DNA of 64,000 nucleotides from Allorhodopirellula heiligendammensis (GCF_007860105.1 NZ_SJPU01000001.1:2143015-2207014); one strand, 5' to 3'; counted from the stretch's first letter, positions 26,501 to 34,857 are shown. Numbers and translations are program-made. Notes: generated by a model not told the origin, from the letters alone.

Positions 26501-27329
26501 CGGCCGGAGATGCATTGGATTCCCACACAAAGTACACAGGCTCGTCGTCGTGAAGATTGACGACTGTGGCGGCAATTTCGATGTTTCGCCCGGCCAGACT
26601 CTCGGCATTTCCGGGCACCACATCGCTGATCACCACTCGCTTGGGAGCCTCCAGGGATGCCAGCGGAAGAGCCAAACGGGCTACCGATTGGACCGAATTT
26701 TTAGGGGATGCCGAAGCGTAGATCGCGACGGCAGCGAATAGGGCAATGGTCACTGCCCACCAGGTGGCCAGCCCGGTCGCCTCGCGTGGTGGCGCGTCGA
26801 TGTGGCGCAGTTTCGCGGCAGCGCTACTGCCGACTGACTGCACGACCCGCTGTGCCAATTGCCCTCCTGGATGCGTGGATCGTTGGCGTCGCAGACTGAC
26901 ATAGCTCGATAAGGCATGGCCGAGTTCAGGATGATCGCGTTCCAAAGCACGGGCAGCGTAGTCCTCGCTGATGCGCAGGTGCATGACCGGCCACAGTTGC
27001 CAATAAATGTATGCGACCAACGCGATACTCAACGCCATCGCCACCAGTGTGCGACCGACCGGGCCAGGCGAAAAAATCCACTGGTCCATGGCAACCCACA
27101 GCAGTCCGATGGCCATCATCGCGATGACGACCGTCAGCACACGGCGCGTCAATTCTGCTCGCCAGAGTGCGGTTTGGGCTGTCTCGATACGCGAGCGCAC
27201 AAACATCTCCGTCGCGTCTTGCGACGTTGCGGGTGAGCGACCGGGTGAAACGAGGGCCGCCGCTTCGGAGCCGCGGTCAGGGCCCGGGCGTTTGATCGCG
27301 GTGGTGGCGGTAGATGTCGATTCGGACAA
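23502..27329 (-). CDS. DUF4175-like membrane protein with a long Gly/Gln repeat region
   Basis: A 1275-residue protein. The N-terminal ~180 residues have two to three membrane segments (LTVVIAMMAIGLLWVAM, RTLVAMALSIALVAYIYW, WWAVTIALFAAVAIYAS) with the cytoplasmic-facing charged link. Residues 200-600 are beta-rich (VVQIREIVYEPPAYTG..., VRLAANVNRPIRRAVIEF), like the extracytoplasmic domain of DUF4175 proteins. Residues ~610-715 consist of about twenty GEGQQ units, and the tail to ~1130 is rich in Gly, Asp, Ser and Gln with further repeats (GKPGNES and RGDGQ). The final ~120 residues are ordered again (YTKAATDMVLDYIDETR, DLRRFRDRWQNVKP). The repeat DNA is 15 bp long per unit. Function is unknown. 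Confidence 0.6.
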   Translation of the reverse strand: MSESTSTATTAIKRPGPDRGSEAAALVSPGRSPATSQDATEMFVRSRIETAQTALWRAELTRRVLTVVIAMMAIGLLWVAMDQWIFSPGPVGRTLVAMALSIALVAYIYWQLWPVMHLRISEDYAARALERDHPELGHALSSYVSLRRQRSTHPGGQLAQRVVQSVGSSAAAKLRHIDAPPREATGLATWWAVTIALFAAVAIYASASPKNSVQSVARLALPLASLEAPKRVVISDVVPGNAESLAGRNIEIAATVVNLHDDEPVYFVWESNASPADLSDASPVASEESSRTQVRLLPSDTVDVSDRFLASVPISHHARGTRRYRIVAGDAEAGPFQISIRDTPVVQIREIVYEPPAYTGKSRRTSHVGAIRGVDGTRVRLAANVNRPIRRAVIEFNPRKVGREIQATAGVREMQLATDGTGVEFSFPLRLRGGSAIPLQDYRLRVWDDAGQTNSDPIVYPIEIVEDLPPEISIVVPQQSPVDVALNGFQNFEIHAADVDYGLAEIELEVRRGIDLIARSSLWKQPAGKLGNQVVEYRFQPSRIIIAAGGRSRRGGGLNVGDEVEVVAIATDNRFDPNDESIAAGVTKTHPIRLRITAAAEQTNENEQEPADGQPQEQGQQGAGQQGEGQQGEGQQGEGQQGEGQQGEGQQGEGQQGEGQQGEGQQGEGQQGEGQQGEGQQGEGQQGEGQQGEGQQGVGQQGEGQQGEGQQGEGQQERSAQGNRAGSDDSTAAANSDNEAAAEDGQTQDGSTGKRGSSAAGQSSQPPQDDAEAFERIQDYLNEQQQPPADDAQGAGETGDAMNSGQNQSGTEKSDRGEGGRQPNPAQTGGDQAGNNTSRDNASEQPSGGPSDQRETERGDDETPGTDPNQADPGDDGQGSSDPSTGGPSAEEQRGDGQRGDGQRGDGQRDDDARGDTMPDVNQPNDRTAVEDTTQQPRPTESGEESRGETSSEVNNQAQRGDDGGPSGEGGSDGGEPAGAGSSGTDDGAGRDDASSADSADDAQGTDAADGSNNAENTPQDDQNQRGDSESGKPGNESGKPGNESGKPGNASEDQPSSPSGGQEPNGSSDGSTSDAKSTEPSTTDDAFEPSSSSGNSKPADPTGTSSTLPDADGRDSSKGAGGGQSGGGEGTGDSLENELPDPVDLEYTKAATDMVLDYIDETRTDPDPNLLQRLKWSEADLRRFRDRWQNVKPIDGGPRSEAVAPDEIEEALRSLGMRPREITKTTQGDTADTLGNLRDSGNRRPAPADVRDAFEAFRRGLGQSAGGRNEGRTK
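25187..25486 (-). repeat. 15-bp minisatellite coding for GEGQQ units
   Basis: About twenty consecutive 15-bp units with consensus TTGTCCCTCTCCTTG on the plus strand (GEGQQ on the coding strand). Units differ by a few substitutions (Ctc/Ctt, T/G), and one carries GTG for GAG (Val for Glu). The period of 15 keeps the reading frame, so copy number can change by slippage without a frameshift. Confidence 0.9.
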
Positions 27330-27822
27330 ATCGCTTCTCAGACGTGGGGATTTGGTTAGTGCAGCAGCGACAACCGCAGGTCAATGCGGCGATCCGGCTG
27401 CGGGCGAGGTTTGCAAATTGACTTACCTTCATTCTACCGCCATCGCCGACTGCTGCGCTTTCTCCAGGGTCACGATTTCCCAGATTTTAACGCGGCGCCG
27501 TGGTTTTTGACGTTTGGCTGCGCATTCGCGGCAAAGCGAATCAAACGAAAATGGTTGCGAATCGTTGTCATCCACCCGCCTCCGCCTCGATCAATCGAGT
27601 AGAATCTCCGTAGCCGACCACGGATAGACCAGCTCGCATTCGCTTGGTAGGGTGAGGCTACTTGCCCTTACGAAATCACCGGTGCAAGATAGGAGCCTGC
27701 GGAAATCTTACGAATGGGTGATCATTGCCCATTAAAGATTGTCAATCGGTGCGGTCGATGGGGTTTTCTCTCCGCGGGACCCAAATTCTTTTCACTTCTC
27801 CTTCTGCTGTAAAAGAGCACCT
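27330..27822. other. Divergent intergenic region upstream of HTH gene
   Basis: About 490 bases between the DUF4175-like gene and the HTH gene. The only structure noted is a palindrome at 27714-27732. No RNA gene or coding region was recognised. Promoters for both genes must lie here. Confidence 0.4.
27714..27732. promoter_or_regulatory. Candidate operator palindrome upstream of HTH gene
   Basis: ATGGGTGATCATTGCCCAT has matching ATGGG/CCCAT ends around a TGATCA core (the halves are offset by two bases). It lies 90 bases before the start of the HTH gene, a plausible position for autoregulation. There is no other support. Confidence 0.3.
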
Positions 27823-28974
27823 ATGAGATACGCTTTTCGGCTTGCCGAACTTCTCGGCCACACCCCTGACCGCCGCAAGCGGCCAGGAACGATCAAAGCG
27901 ATTGTCGAGCATACCGGGCTCGACCGACATCAAGTTGCGTCGCTGCTTAAGAACGAAGCAAAATACATCCCTCTGGACGCGCTCTCGCGTTTATGTGACT
28001 ACCTCATCGATCAGGGACACGCCACTGCTGACGAGCTGCCAGGTGCCCTGTTTGCAATCAACGCGGAGAACTTCTGGGAATTGTTGGCGCGGCGCAGCGA
28101 TATCGAGATTGTCGTCGGTGTTCGGCAAGGCGAGGGCGAAGCATCACCGGAGAACGCGATGGTCGTCGCCAGCGATTCGGTGCTGGTCGGTGAGTTGCTC
28201 AATGGGATCTCGACACTCGGCGGCGTCGCGAAACACCTCGGCGACAAATCCTCGCCGGATGCATCGACCCGGGCGGCCGACGTCCCGAGCCCCGATCGAA
28301 TCCAGCAGTCATTGGTGTGGAGCCCTGGACAGGTTTCCTTGGAAGATGCTCGCGAGCGAGCCAGCGAAGTCTATGACGGATTCCAAAATGGCGCGGGCGA
28401 TCGCGGTATTATCTGCATCGGCAGTGTGAAGAGCAATCCAACCGTGGAACTGTTGTTCTCTGAAGCGTTCGGCTGCACGCCATTTGTCACTGAAGACGAC
28501 GTCGATGACGTGTCCGCACGCTCCTGTCCGTTCTTTTTGCGATACCGCGACAACGACCCGAAGCCGGATGGGGCCTCCGCTGGGATGCGATTGAGCAAGA
28601 ACGAAGACGCTCCCAACCCCGGCTTCTACTACGAGAAAGACGACGGCACGTGGGAATATGCTGGCGGAAACGGTAAGGATGTCGCGTTGGTATTCTATCT
28701 ATTCCGCGAGGCCCTCGGTCGACTTGACATGGTCCTCAGCGGTTTTTCTGGCCGTGCGACCCGATTGTTGGCAAAAACTTTGGCCATCCGCGGCGAAGAG
28801 TTTTGGCCACCGGTATACGAAGAGAGCGGGATCCAGGTCGGTGCGTACTTGGTACAGTATGAAGACGCCGAGGGCAAACCTGACCGAGCTGATCTGCTGC
28901 ACAATACGGGCGGAGCGGCAAAGATCATGCCGCTGCCCCGCGAGGCCATCGCTCGCCGATTCGCCCGACGTTAA
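27823..28974 (+). CDS. HTH (XRE-like) domain protein of unknown function
   Basis: From the ATG at 27823 the protein has 383 residues. An open frame reaches 27739, but the added residues look non-coding. Residues 4-70 hold a Cro/CI-type helix-turn-helix: RPGTIKAIVEHTGLDRHQVASLL followed by the recognition helix region and IPLDALSRLCDYLID. The remaining ~310 residues form an unfamiliar domain with FWELLARRSDIEIVVGVRQG, VVASDSVLVGELLNGIS, GIICIGSVKSNPTVELLFSEAFG and GFSGRATRLLAKTLA. The GIICIGSVKSNPTVE region resembles sugar/nucleotide-binding strands, so it may be a ligand-responsive regulator; this is speculation. The gene is monocistronic and precedes asd by more than 100 bases. Confidence 0.6.
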   Translation: MRYAFRLAELLGHTPDRRKRPGTIKAIVEHTGLDRHQVASLLKNEAKYIPLDALSRLCDYLIDQGHATADELPGALFAINAENFWELLARRSDIEIVVGVRQGEGEASPENAMVVASDSVLVGELLNGISTLGGVAKHLGDKSSPDASTRAADVPSPDRIQQSLVWSPGQVSLEDARERASEVYDGFQNGAGDRGIICIGSVKSNPTVELLFSEAFGCTPFVTEDDVDDVSARSCPFFLRYRDNDPKPDGASAGMRLSKNEDAPNPGFYYEKDDGTWEYAGGNGKDVALVFYLFREALGRLDMVLSGFSGRATRLLAKTLAIRGEEFWPPVYEESGIQVGAYLVQYEDAEGKPDRADLLHNTGGAAKIMPLPREAIARRFARR

Positions 28975-29096
28975 GAAGGGGTTCAGCGCGCAGAGGAGGC
29001 CGCGTCCAACGTGAAGCTCGTGCCCCCGCTCTGTCTGAACCCAAGTCCTGTCTGATAAGTACCCTGAATCCAACTTTCTCCTAAACTTCTGCTGTA

Positions 29097-30113
29097 ATGT
29101 TTGATTGCGTTGCCCTCGTCGGCGCCACCGGCGCCGTCGGTCGAATTGTCCTTGATCAGCTGCACGCACGGAACTTTCCGATGCGGCGGTTGCGGTTGCT
29201 GGCCTCAGCGCGCAGTGCGGGTACGAAGGTGCGGTTCGGGGACGAGGAAATCACAGTGGAGTTGCTCGAACCGTCTGCATTTGAAGGCGTGGATCTGGTC
29301 ATCGCCAGCACGCCGGACGAAGTATCGGCGGAGTTCGCGCCGTGGGCTGTCAAAGCGGGAGCGATCGTTGTCGACGAGAGTGGTTATTGGCGGATGGACC
29401 CCCAGGTTCCGCTCGTGATCCCTGAAGTCAACCCGCAGGCCGTCGATAACCATCACGGCATCATTGCGAGTCCGAACTGCAGTACCACGCAGATGGTTGT
29501 TGCCCTGGCGCCGCTGCATGCGGCTGTCGGAATCCGCCGCGTCGTGGTGAGCACGTACCAAGCGACCAGTGGCGCGGGACTGGCGGGGAACGTGGAATTG
29601 AACGCGAGCGTTGAAGCATCACTCAGAGGCGAAACGCACACACCATCGACGTTCCAGCACCCCATTGGATTCAATTTGATCCCTCAGATCGGTTCCCAAA
29701 AATATCTTGGGTACACCAGCGAGGAGATGAAAATGGTATACGAAACTCGCAAGATCCTCGGTGACGAATCAATTGCCGTTTGTCCCACCGCAGTGCGTGT
29801 GCCTGTCGCGACGGGTCATAGTGAATCAATCTTGGTTGAGACACGACAACCACTCACCGTCGAGCAAGCTCGAGAGCTATGGGAAGCCGCTGAAGGCGTC
29901 ACAGTGGTTGACGATCTCGACAATCAAATCTATCCGATGCCGCGTGACTGTGACGGGCGAGATGATGTTTTCGTGGGACGCATTCGCCAAGACATCAGCT
30001 CTGAGTCAGGCATCGCGTTCTGGTGTGTGAGTGATAATTTGCGGAAGGGTGCCGCCACCAACGCGGTTCAAATCGGTGAGCTCCTCGCCCGGAAAGTGGT
30101 AGCAACCTCCTAA
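29097..30113 (+). CDS. asd: Aspartate-semialdehyde dehydrogenase
   Basis: The enzyme reduces L-aspartyl phosphate to aspartate semialdehyde with NADPH, a branch step to lysine (diaminopimelate), threonine and methionine. The nucleotide site GATGAVG is at residues 9-15. The catalytic Cys128 is in IASPNCSTTQM and the active-site His in RVPVATGHSE. Length (338) and gene start (ATG at 29097) agree with the family. The N-terminal VALVGATGAVG and the SGAG and GFNLIPQIG blocks are all present. No adjacent lysine-pathway gene is seen; a shortened PII-like gene follows after 140 bases. Confidence 0.95.
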   Translation: MFDCVALVGATGAVGRIVLDQLHARNFPMRRLRLLASARSAGTKVRFGDEEITVELLEPSAFEGVDLVIASTPDEVSAEFAPWAVKAGAIVVDESGYWRMDPQVPLVIPEVNPQAVDNHHGIIASPNCSTTQMVVALAPLHAAVGIRRVVVSTYQATSGAGLAGNVELNASVEASLRGETHTPSTFQHPIGFNLIPQIGSQKYLGYTSEEMKMVYETRKILGDESIAVCPTAVRVPVATGHSESILVETRQPLTVEQARELWEAAEGVTVVDDLDNQIYPMPRDCDGRDDVFVGRIRQDISSESGIAFWCVSDNLRKGAATNAVQIGELLARKVVATS

Positions 30114-30253
30114 CGAAGGCGTGTAGAATGCAGAGCCTGGGCCGGGGGCGGTGAGACGCCGGGCTACATCTTCACCCGGTCTAGCGAGTCTCGGCTCAAG
30201 TAGTCGATCGCCCGACTCGACTTTCCTAATGGTCAAACTCCGTCAGAAATGCG

Positions 30254-30556
30254 ATGAAGCAAGTTGTTACCGTCGTCGCACCGCACCTTGCTGAGAAGGT
30301 TCTCAACGCGCTGCAACGCGCCCCCTTGGAGGGCCTCTCCGTTCACGAAGTGAAAGGATATGGACGGCAAAAGAGTTATCTCGACCAGTATCAGGATACG
30401 GAGTACTCCCAGGTTTTTTTACCCAAGGTTGAAATCACTCTCTGGGTCGACGATGCTCGCCTAGACGGTGTTATCGAGAAGATTTTGGAAGTCACTCGAA
30501 CCGGCCGAATCGGCGACGGAAAAATCATGGTGCTGCCCGTCGACAGTTTGCTTTAA
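30254..30556 (+). CDS. Shortened PII-like signal transduction protein
   Basis: A 100-residue protein with the PII fold. KQVVTVVAPHLAEKVLNAL begins it, the T-loop GYGRQKSYLDQYQDTEYSQVF keeps the family's Y-x-x-x-EY arrangement (E. coli GlnB has YRGAEY), and the signature RTGRIGDGKIMV is present. It stops right after VLPVDSLL, so the usual C-terminal RIRTGE loop, whose arginines contact ATP in GlnB, is missing. PII proteins sense ATP/ADP and 2-oxoglutarate and normally regulate glutamine synthetase or AmtB. Here no such gene is near; instead it leads a four-gene cluster with two zinc-ribbon membrane proteins. It may therefore have a non-nitrogen role. Confidence 0.75.
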   Translation: MKQVVTVVAPHLAEKVLNALQRAPLEGLSVHEVKGYGRQKSYLDQYQDTEYSQVFLPKVEITLWVDDARLDGVIEKILEVTRTGRIGDGKIMVLPVDSLL

Positions 30557-30568
30557 GAATCCAATTTC

Positions 30569-31507
30569 ATGGCGGCTGATTCATCGCAACTGACCGGCGA
30601 ACAGGAGATTGCCTGCCAATCGTGCGGAGCCGTGTTGCATGTCAGCGCGAACGTGCGATCGACGACGTGCCCGTACTGCGCCTCACCGTCGATTATCCAC
30701 CGGCCGCCGGGCGTCAATCGTCCTGAACCCACTTTTTTAGTCGCGTTTACCGTCAATCACGATCACGCATCGGCGGCCGTTCGAAAATGGATTTCGCGAA
30801 GCAGCATCTTTGCACGCTCCGATTTCAAACGCGCCGTGCCCAAGCTGACTCATGGCGTCTATTTGCCGGCCTATTTGTATGGCGCGGTGACACAGACGGA
30901 GTATTCCGCTCGGATCGGTGAGAACTATACCGAAACAGAAACTTACACAACGACCGATTCAAACGGACGTACCGTCACGCGGACGCGAACGGTAACCAAG
31001 ACAGAATACCGGTCCCTTCAAGGGCGCCACCAGTGCTACGTTGTCGACGTCCTCGTCACCGCCTCCAGCGGAGTCAGTAACGCTGCGCTCGAAGCGATCG
31101 AACCGTATGATCTGCGTTCTCTGCGCGCCTACGCAGACTCGTTTATCTCGGGTTGGCTGGCAGAGGAGCCCTCACGCAGCAAACAGGAATGTCTGCAGTT
31201 CGCACACAACGAGACTCTCGCCCTGGTCAACCGAAAACTATCTGAGTTCATGCCGGGCGATAGCTCGTCCATTACCCAGTCGAATACAAACGTATCCAAT
31301 GAGGTGATCGACCTCGTGTTGCTGCCGGTATGGTCATATGCACTGCGTTACGCCGATGATCGTCCGCCGATTCAGATCCTCGTTAATGGGCAAACGGGCC
31401 GGGTGGGCGGTACCGTTCCGGTTTCAACCACGAAGATTGCCCTGACTGTGCTGGCGGTCGTGATTGTTTGTCTGCTTCTATTTGCCTTGATCTCGATGAC
31501 GCAATGA
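30569..31507 (+). CDS. Zinc-ribbon protein with C-terminal membrane anchor (I)
   Basis: A 312-residue protein, start ATG 30569, 12 bases after the PII-like gene. Residues 12-45 form a zinc ribbon with CQSCG...CPYC spacing. The middle contains TKTEYRSLQGRHQCYVVDVLV and a region rich in Thr and Tyr (YTETETYTTTDSNGRTVTRT). A single hydrophobic segment at the very end (KIALTVLAVVIVCLLLFALI) suggests a C-terminally anchored membrane protein facing the cytoplasm. The family is unknown to me. The stop overlaps the start of the next, related gene by ATGA, indicating coupled translation. Confidence 0.65.
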   Translation: MAADSSQLTGEQEIACQSCGAVLHVSANVRSTTCPYCASPSIIHRPPGVNRPEPTFLVAFTVNHDHASAAVRKWISRSSIFARSDFKRAVPKLTHGVYLPAYLYGAVTQTEYSARIGENYTETETYTTTDSNGRTVTRTRTVTKTEYRSLQGRHQCYVVDVLVTASSGVSNAALEAIEPYDLRSLRAYADSFISGWLAEEPSRSKQECLQFAHNETLALVNRKLSEFMPGDSSSITQSNTNVSNEVIDLVLLPVWSYALRYADDRPPIQILVNGQTGRVGGTVPVSTTKIALTVLAVVIVCLLLFALISMTQ

Positions 31508-32496
31508 CGCACGCACAGCCACCATCGGAGCCCGTCCACGAGCGATGCTGCTCACGCTGCGACTCACCACTGGAGTCCGGCGACCTCCGCTGCGCGATCT
31601 GCGGTGCAGCTGCTCCTCGTGCCGACGACACCGTGCGAGCTGAGGTTGCGACGACGATGCTGCGTTGCCGAGGCTGCGGCGCGGCGATCACATACGATCC
31701 GGACCTCCAAGCTCCTGCGTGCTCGTTCTGCGGGGATGTGCTCGAAGTGCAAACGATCACCGATCCAGTCGAGCAGACCGAGCTCTATCTGCCGATGACC
31801 GTCACCATGGACCAAGCTCGAGCGACCCTGCGAAGCTGGCTGGGTACGCGTGGGTGGTTCACTCCATCGGATCTGATGGCGGCGTCCCATTTAACGGAAA
31901 TCAAACCGCTATGGTGGGTTGCGTGGATCTTTGACGCGGAGGCCTTCGTCAGTTGGACCGCTGATTCCAATGCGGGAGCGGGGCGTTCCGCATGGGCTCC
32001 TCACGCGGGCCAGAACAATATTCGCTTTGAGAGCATTCTTGTTTCCGGTTCACGCGGTTTGTCCGATGCGGAGGCTGCCGCCATCACGCCTGGAATGCAG
32101 ATCGCAACCGGCGCAGACACTCCCCACGGTGGCGGCGACCATCCGCTGTTGGAACGCTTCGACATTCCCCGCAGCCAAGCCCGGCAACAGGTCGCTGGGG
32201 TGATCCACTCCTCAGCGGCTCAGCAAATTAAGCAGCACTACATCCCGGGCACGCGTTTTCGCAACGTTCACGTCAGCATCGTACTCAGACGCTTGATCAC
32301 GCGGCGGTACTCGCTGCCAGCCTATGTGCTCGCCTATCGATATCGCAACCAACTGTACCGCGTTGTCATTTGCGGCCAAGACACCCAGTATGTTATTGGG
32401 ACTTCACCTTTTTCCTACGCAAAACTGTTTCTTGTGATCGTTGGGGTTGCGTTAGCAGTTCTAATTTTGATGGGACTGATGTCCCTAGGTTCTTGA
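31504..32496 (+). CDS. Zinc-ribbon protein with C-terminal membrane anchor (II)
   Basis: A 330-residue protein starting at the ATG at 31504, inside the ATGA overlap with the previous gene. It has two zinc-ribbon-like cysteine sets: CSRCDSPLESGDLRCAICG near residues 14-32 and LRCRGCGAAITYDPDLQAPACSFCG near 50-76. The body shares with its neighbour the layout ribbon, globular domain (SLPAYVLAYRYRNQLYRVVI) and a terminal hydrophobic helix (LFLVIVGVALAVLILMGLM). The two look like distant paralogues, probably acting as a membrane-bound pair. No function can be assigned. Confidence 0.65.
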   Translation: MTHAQPPSEPVHERCCSRCDSPLESGDLRCAICGAAAPRADDTVRAEVATTMLRCRGCGAAITYDPDLQAPACSFCGDVLEVQTITDPVEQTELYLPMTVTMDQARATLRSWLGTRGWFTPSDLMAASHLTEIKPLWWVAWIFDAEAFVSWTADSNAGAGRSAWAPHAGQNNIRFESILVSGSRGLSDAEAAAITPGMQIATGADTPHGGGDHPLLERFDIPRSQARQQVAGVIHSSAAQQIKQHYIPGTRFRNVHVSIVLRRLITRRYSLPAYVLAYRYRNQLYRVVICGQDTQYVIGTSPFSYAKLFLVIVGVALAVLILMGLMSLGS

Positions 32497-32511
32497 TTTT
32501 GGGAATGTCAC

Positions 32512-33015
32512 ATGAAGTTGTTTCTCGCTCTGCTGTTTGCGGCGATGGCTGCCCCGTTGTGCCACGGCGCACCTCCTGACCGCGTTGTGATTCATTTGCT
32601 CGATCCACGCGGCGAATTCGCTGGTGAGGAGACGATGCCGACTCAGTGGCAGAACAGAGAGGCTGACGTGATCGGCAGACGCGTCCTCAACATTGCAGAA
32701 GCGAAACGCTTGCGGGCGCTGCTGCGTCAGGAGCTGGCGGACGATGACAACGTGCCGTTTTGTGGACACAGCCCCGCATATGCAGTGAGCATTACCCCGC
32801 CGGGTAAGAAGACGACCACGGTCACACTGTGCGGTACCTGTGGGACGTGGGCGAAAGCTGGAGAGCTACGATCACTGCATGGCCGAGCGGCCCTTGAGTA
32901 TCTCGATCAGTTGCTCCCTCTGCCTGACGTCTTCCGTCCAGCCGACGGCCACTTGCCTGAAATTTTGGCGCCGTTTGGCGAACGCGATTCACGCTCATTT
33001 GCGGATCTCGATTGA
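32512..33015 (+). CDS. Secreted protein of unknown function
   Basis: A 167-residue protein with a signal peptide (MKLFLALLFAAMAAPLCHGA). The mature part contains FCGHSPAYAVSI and VTLCGTCGTWAK, three or four cysteines that could form a disulfide or bind metal. It follows the second zinc-ribbon protein by 15 bases on the same strand, making it the fourth gene of the PII-led cluster. The family is not recognised. Confidence 0.55.
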   Translation: MKLFLALLFAAMAAPLCHGAPPDRVVIHLLDPRGEFAGEETMPTQWQNREADVIGRRVLNIAEAKRLRALLRQELADDDNVPFCGHSPAYAVSITPPGKKTTTVTLCGTCGTWAKAGELRSLHGRAALEYLDQLLPLPDVFRPADGHLPEILAPFGERDSRSFADLD

Positions 33016-33102
33016 ACGCTTGCCGATAGTGTGAAGCGGAACAGGTGAGCGGCTCCTCGCCGCCCGCTGCTCCGCAGGCTCACGCCTACACCATCGATTG
33101 GA

Positions 33103-34857
33103 TTAGCGTAGGCTCTTGCCCAAGGCGGACTGAAGTTTACCGAGGTAACTGTCAGCATCGCCGACTTCGGCGAGTACTTTCTGGCTCATTTCTTCGATGG
33201 AACGATCCGCCGATGCGAGTAGCGACTGAGCTTCGGTTTGTTGCTTCGACATCCACTCGCGAAGTTGCAGCATCTGTTCTCGATGAGCGTCTTCCACCTT
33301 GGCCGCGAGTTTCGCTTTGCTATCGTCGAGTTGCAGCGCGATCGCATCTTGGATCGCGTCACCAAACACGTTGCCGAGGTTAGTATGCAGGTCGAGGTCG
33401 AGCTTCTTCCAGTCACCGTGGAAGGCAGCATCGACGTCGATACTGTCCACCGCTGCCAAGGACTGATTCATCGATACCACCGCAGCCGAGTTGGCGGCAG
33501 CACCGTCAACGTCAAGATGCATGTTCACGCCAATCTGTTTACTCACCAGGCGTCCTTGAACCTTCTCCCCCTGACTGTCCAATTGGACCCATACCTCTCG
33601 TTGACCACCGTTAATCGCCACCGCAACATTCTTGCCATCTCCCAATCGCATGGGATCGGCCCGCATCTGTGGCCAGTGCAGCGTCAAGCGATCGTTGAGC
33701 GTGCCCTGACGCCGGTCTCGAATGTAGTCTACCTGCACGGTCTCTGGACCTTCAAGCAACAGTCGAGCACGTGTGGGCTCAGCCAGATACTCAGGCTGAG
33801 GGGTCATATTCTCGATCAACCCAGTCAGCGAGTAAGTCTTGCCACTGGCACGCATCAGGCCGTCGACTTGGCATTGCTCGATCAACATTTCCGGGCGGCG
33901 ACGCTTGCCTAGGAAGTCAAAATTCTCGCCGCGAACTCGCTCTGAATCGGGGGCGACGACGGTGTAATTGGCGAGCGTCCGACCGTTGTCGAGGTAGCCA
34001 CGCAGTTGCGTTAGGTAGCTATGGATTTGCGCCGAAATCAGATCCACGCCAAAGTTTTTGGACTCACTGAGGTCACCGGGCACGTAGGCATCAACCTTCG
34101 CCAGGTCCGCTTGCCGGGCTCGATCGAGCTTGACCAGATCGCCGCGAAGCTGTTCAGGCATTTCATTCATGGCCTCGCGGACTTCAAGCAATTCTTCCCG
34201 AGCCGTACGCGCCTCGGCAAGGGTGCGCTCAAGTTCCGGCCAGTCGCGTAGCGGATTATCGATGCCTTTGGCAGCCGAGCGAATCGTCTTCACGCGGTTC
34301 TCGAGGTTGCGAGCCTGTGTGACGAGCGTCTCGTATTGAGTTTTCCAGCGGCGACGAATGTCTTCGCCAGTCTTCACTGTTTCCAGATTTTCACCGATCT
34401 GCTCAGCCTGATCGGTGAGGCCCCGTGTCGCCGTGGAAAGCAGCTGCCCGATCATCGATGGACCTGCGGATTCATCGATGGCCTCAGGCTCAACGTCGAA
34501 GTGTCCGGTGGTTTCTCGCTGGGAACCAATTTGCAAGCCGCTGATCTTGCCTTCGCGAATCACCCAGCGGCGGCGCAATAACGCGTCGCCATCAATCGCT
34601 AACTCGATGGAGTCAGCCATGAACGCATCGCGGAATTCTTTCCCGTCTCGGGGATCGGCCACGTGCACATTCGCGAACCGCACCGAAGGCGGGTACAAAC
34701 TCACCTCAGTCGAGCCGATCTCGGCACGCGCACCTGTCGATGCTTGCAAGCCCGCGACGGTGATGTAGCTCGCGACGGGCCCGAGGCCTACCGAGAGAAT
34801 CATTAAGATCGCAGCGGCAATAATCAACCGCGTCAGTAGAAAGCGCCAACGAATCAT
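33103..34857 (-). CDS. TIGR03545-family AsmA-like protein
   Basis: A 584-residue protein. One N-terminal membrane helix (LLTRLIIAAAILMILSVGLGP) leads into a periplasmic-type domain: VEVSLYPPSVRFANVHVADP and MADSIELAIDGDALLRRRWVI are typical of AsmA/AsmA-like chorein-type domains that sit in the envelope. A coiled-coil stretch (about residues 170-260, QARNLENRVKTIRSAAKGI) and a C-terminal coiled coil (DLHTNLGNVFG ... MLQLREWMSKQQTEAQSLL) follow. The pairing with a TIGR03546 gene, overlapping its start by four bases, is the reason for the family call. Function: probably envelope/lipid related, by inference only. Confidence 0.65.
   Translation of the reverse strand: MIRWRFLLTRLIIAAAILMILSVGLGPVASYITVAGLQASTGARAEIGSTEVSLYPPSVRFANVHVADPRDGKEFRDAFMADSIELAIDGDALLRRRWVIREGKISGLQIGSQRETTGHFDVEPEAIDESAGPSMIGQLLSTATRGLTDQAEQIGENLETVKTGEDIRRRWKTQYETLVTQARNLENRVKTIRSAAKGIDNPLRDWPELERTLAEARTAREELLEVREAMNEMPEQLRGDLVKLDRARQADLAKVDAYVPGDLSESKNFGVDLISAQIHSYLTQLRGYLDNGRTLANYTVVAPDSERVRGENFDFLGKRRRPEMLIEQCQVDGLMRASGKTYSLTGLIENMTPQPEYLAEPTRARLLLEGPETVQVDYIRDRRQGTLNDRLTLHWPQMRADPMRLGDGKNVAVAINGGQREVWVQLDSQGEKVQGRLVSKQIGVNMHLDVDGAAANSAAVVSMNQSLAAVDSIDVDAAFHGDWKKLDLDLHTNLGNVFGDAIQDAIALQLDDSKAKLAAKVEDAHREQMLQLREWMSKQQTEAQSLLASADRSIEEMSQKVLAEVGDADSYLGKLQSALGKSLR

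Noticed and set aside
27739-27822. Upstream extension of the HTH gene
   Set aside because: The added residues (SFHFSFCCKRAP) look non-coding, and the ATG at 27823 gives a typical HTH N-terminus.
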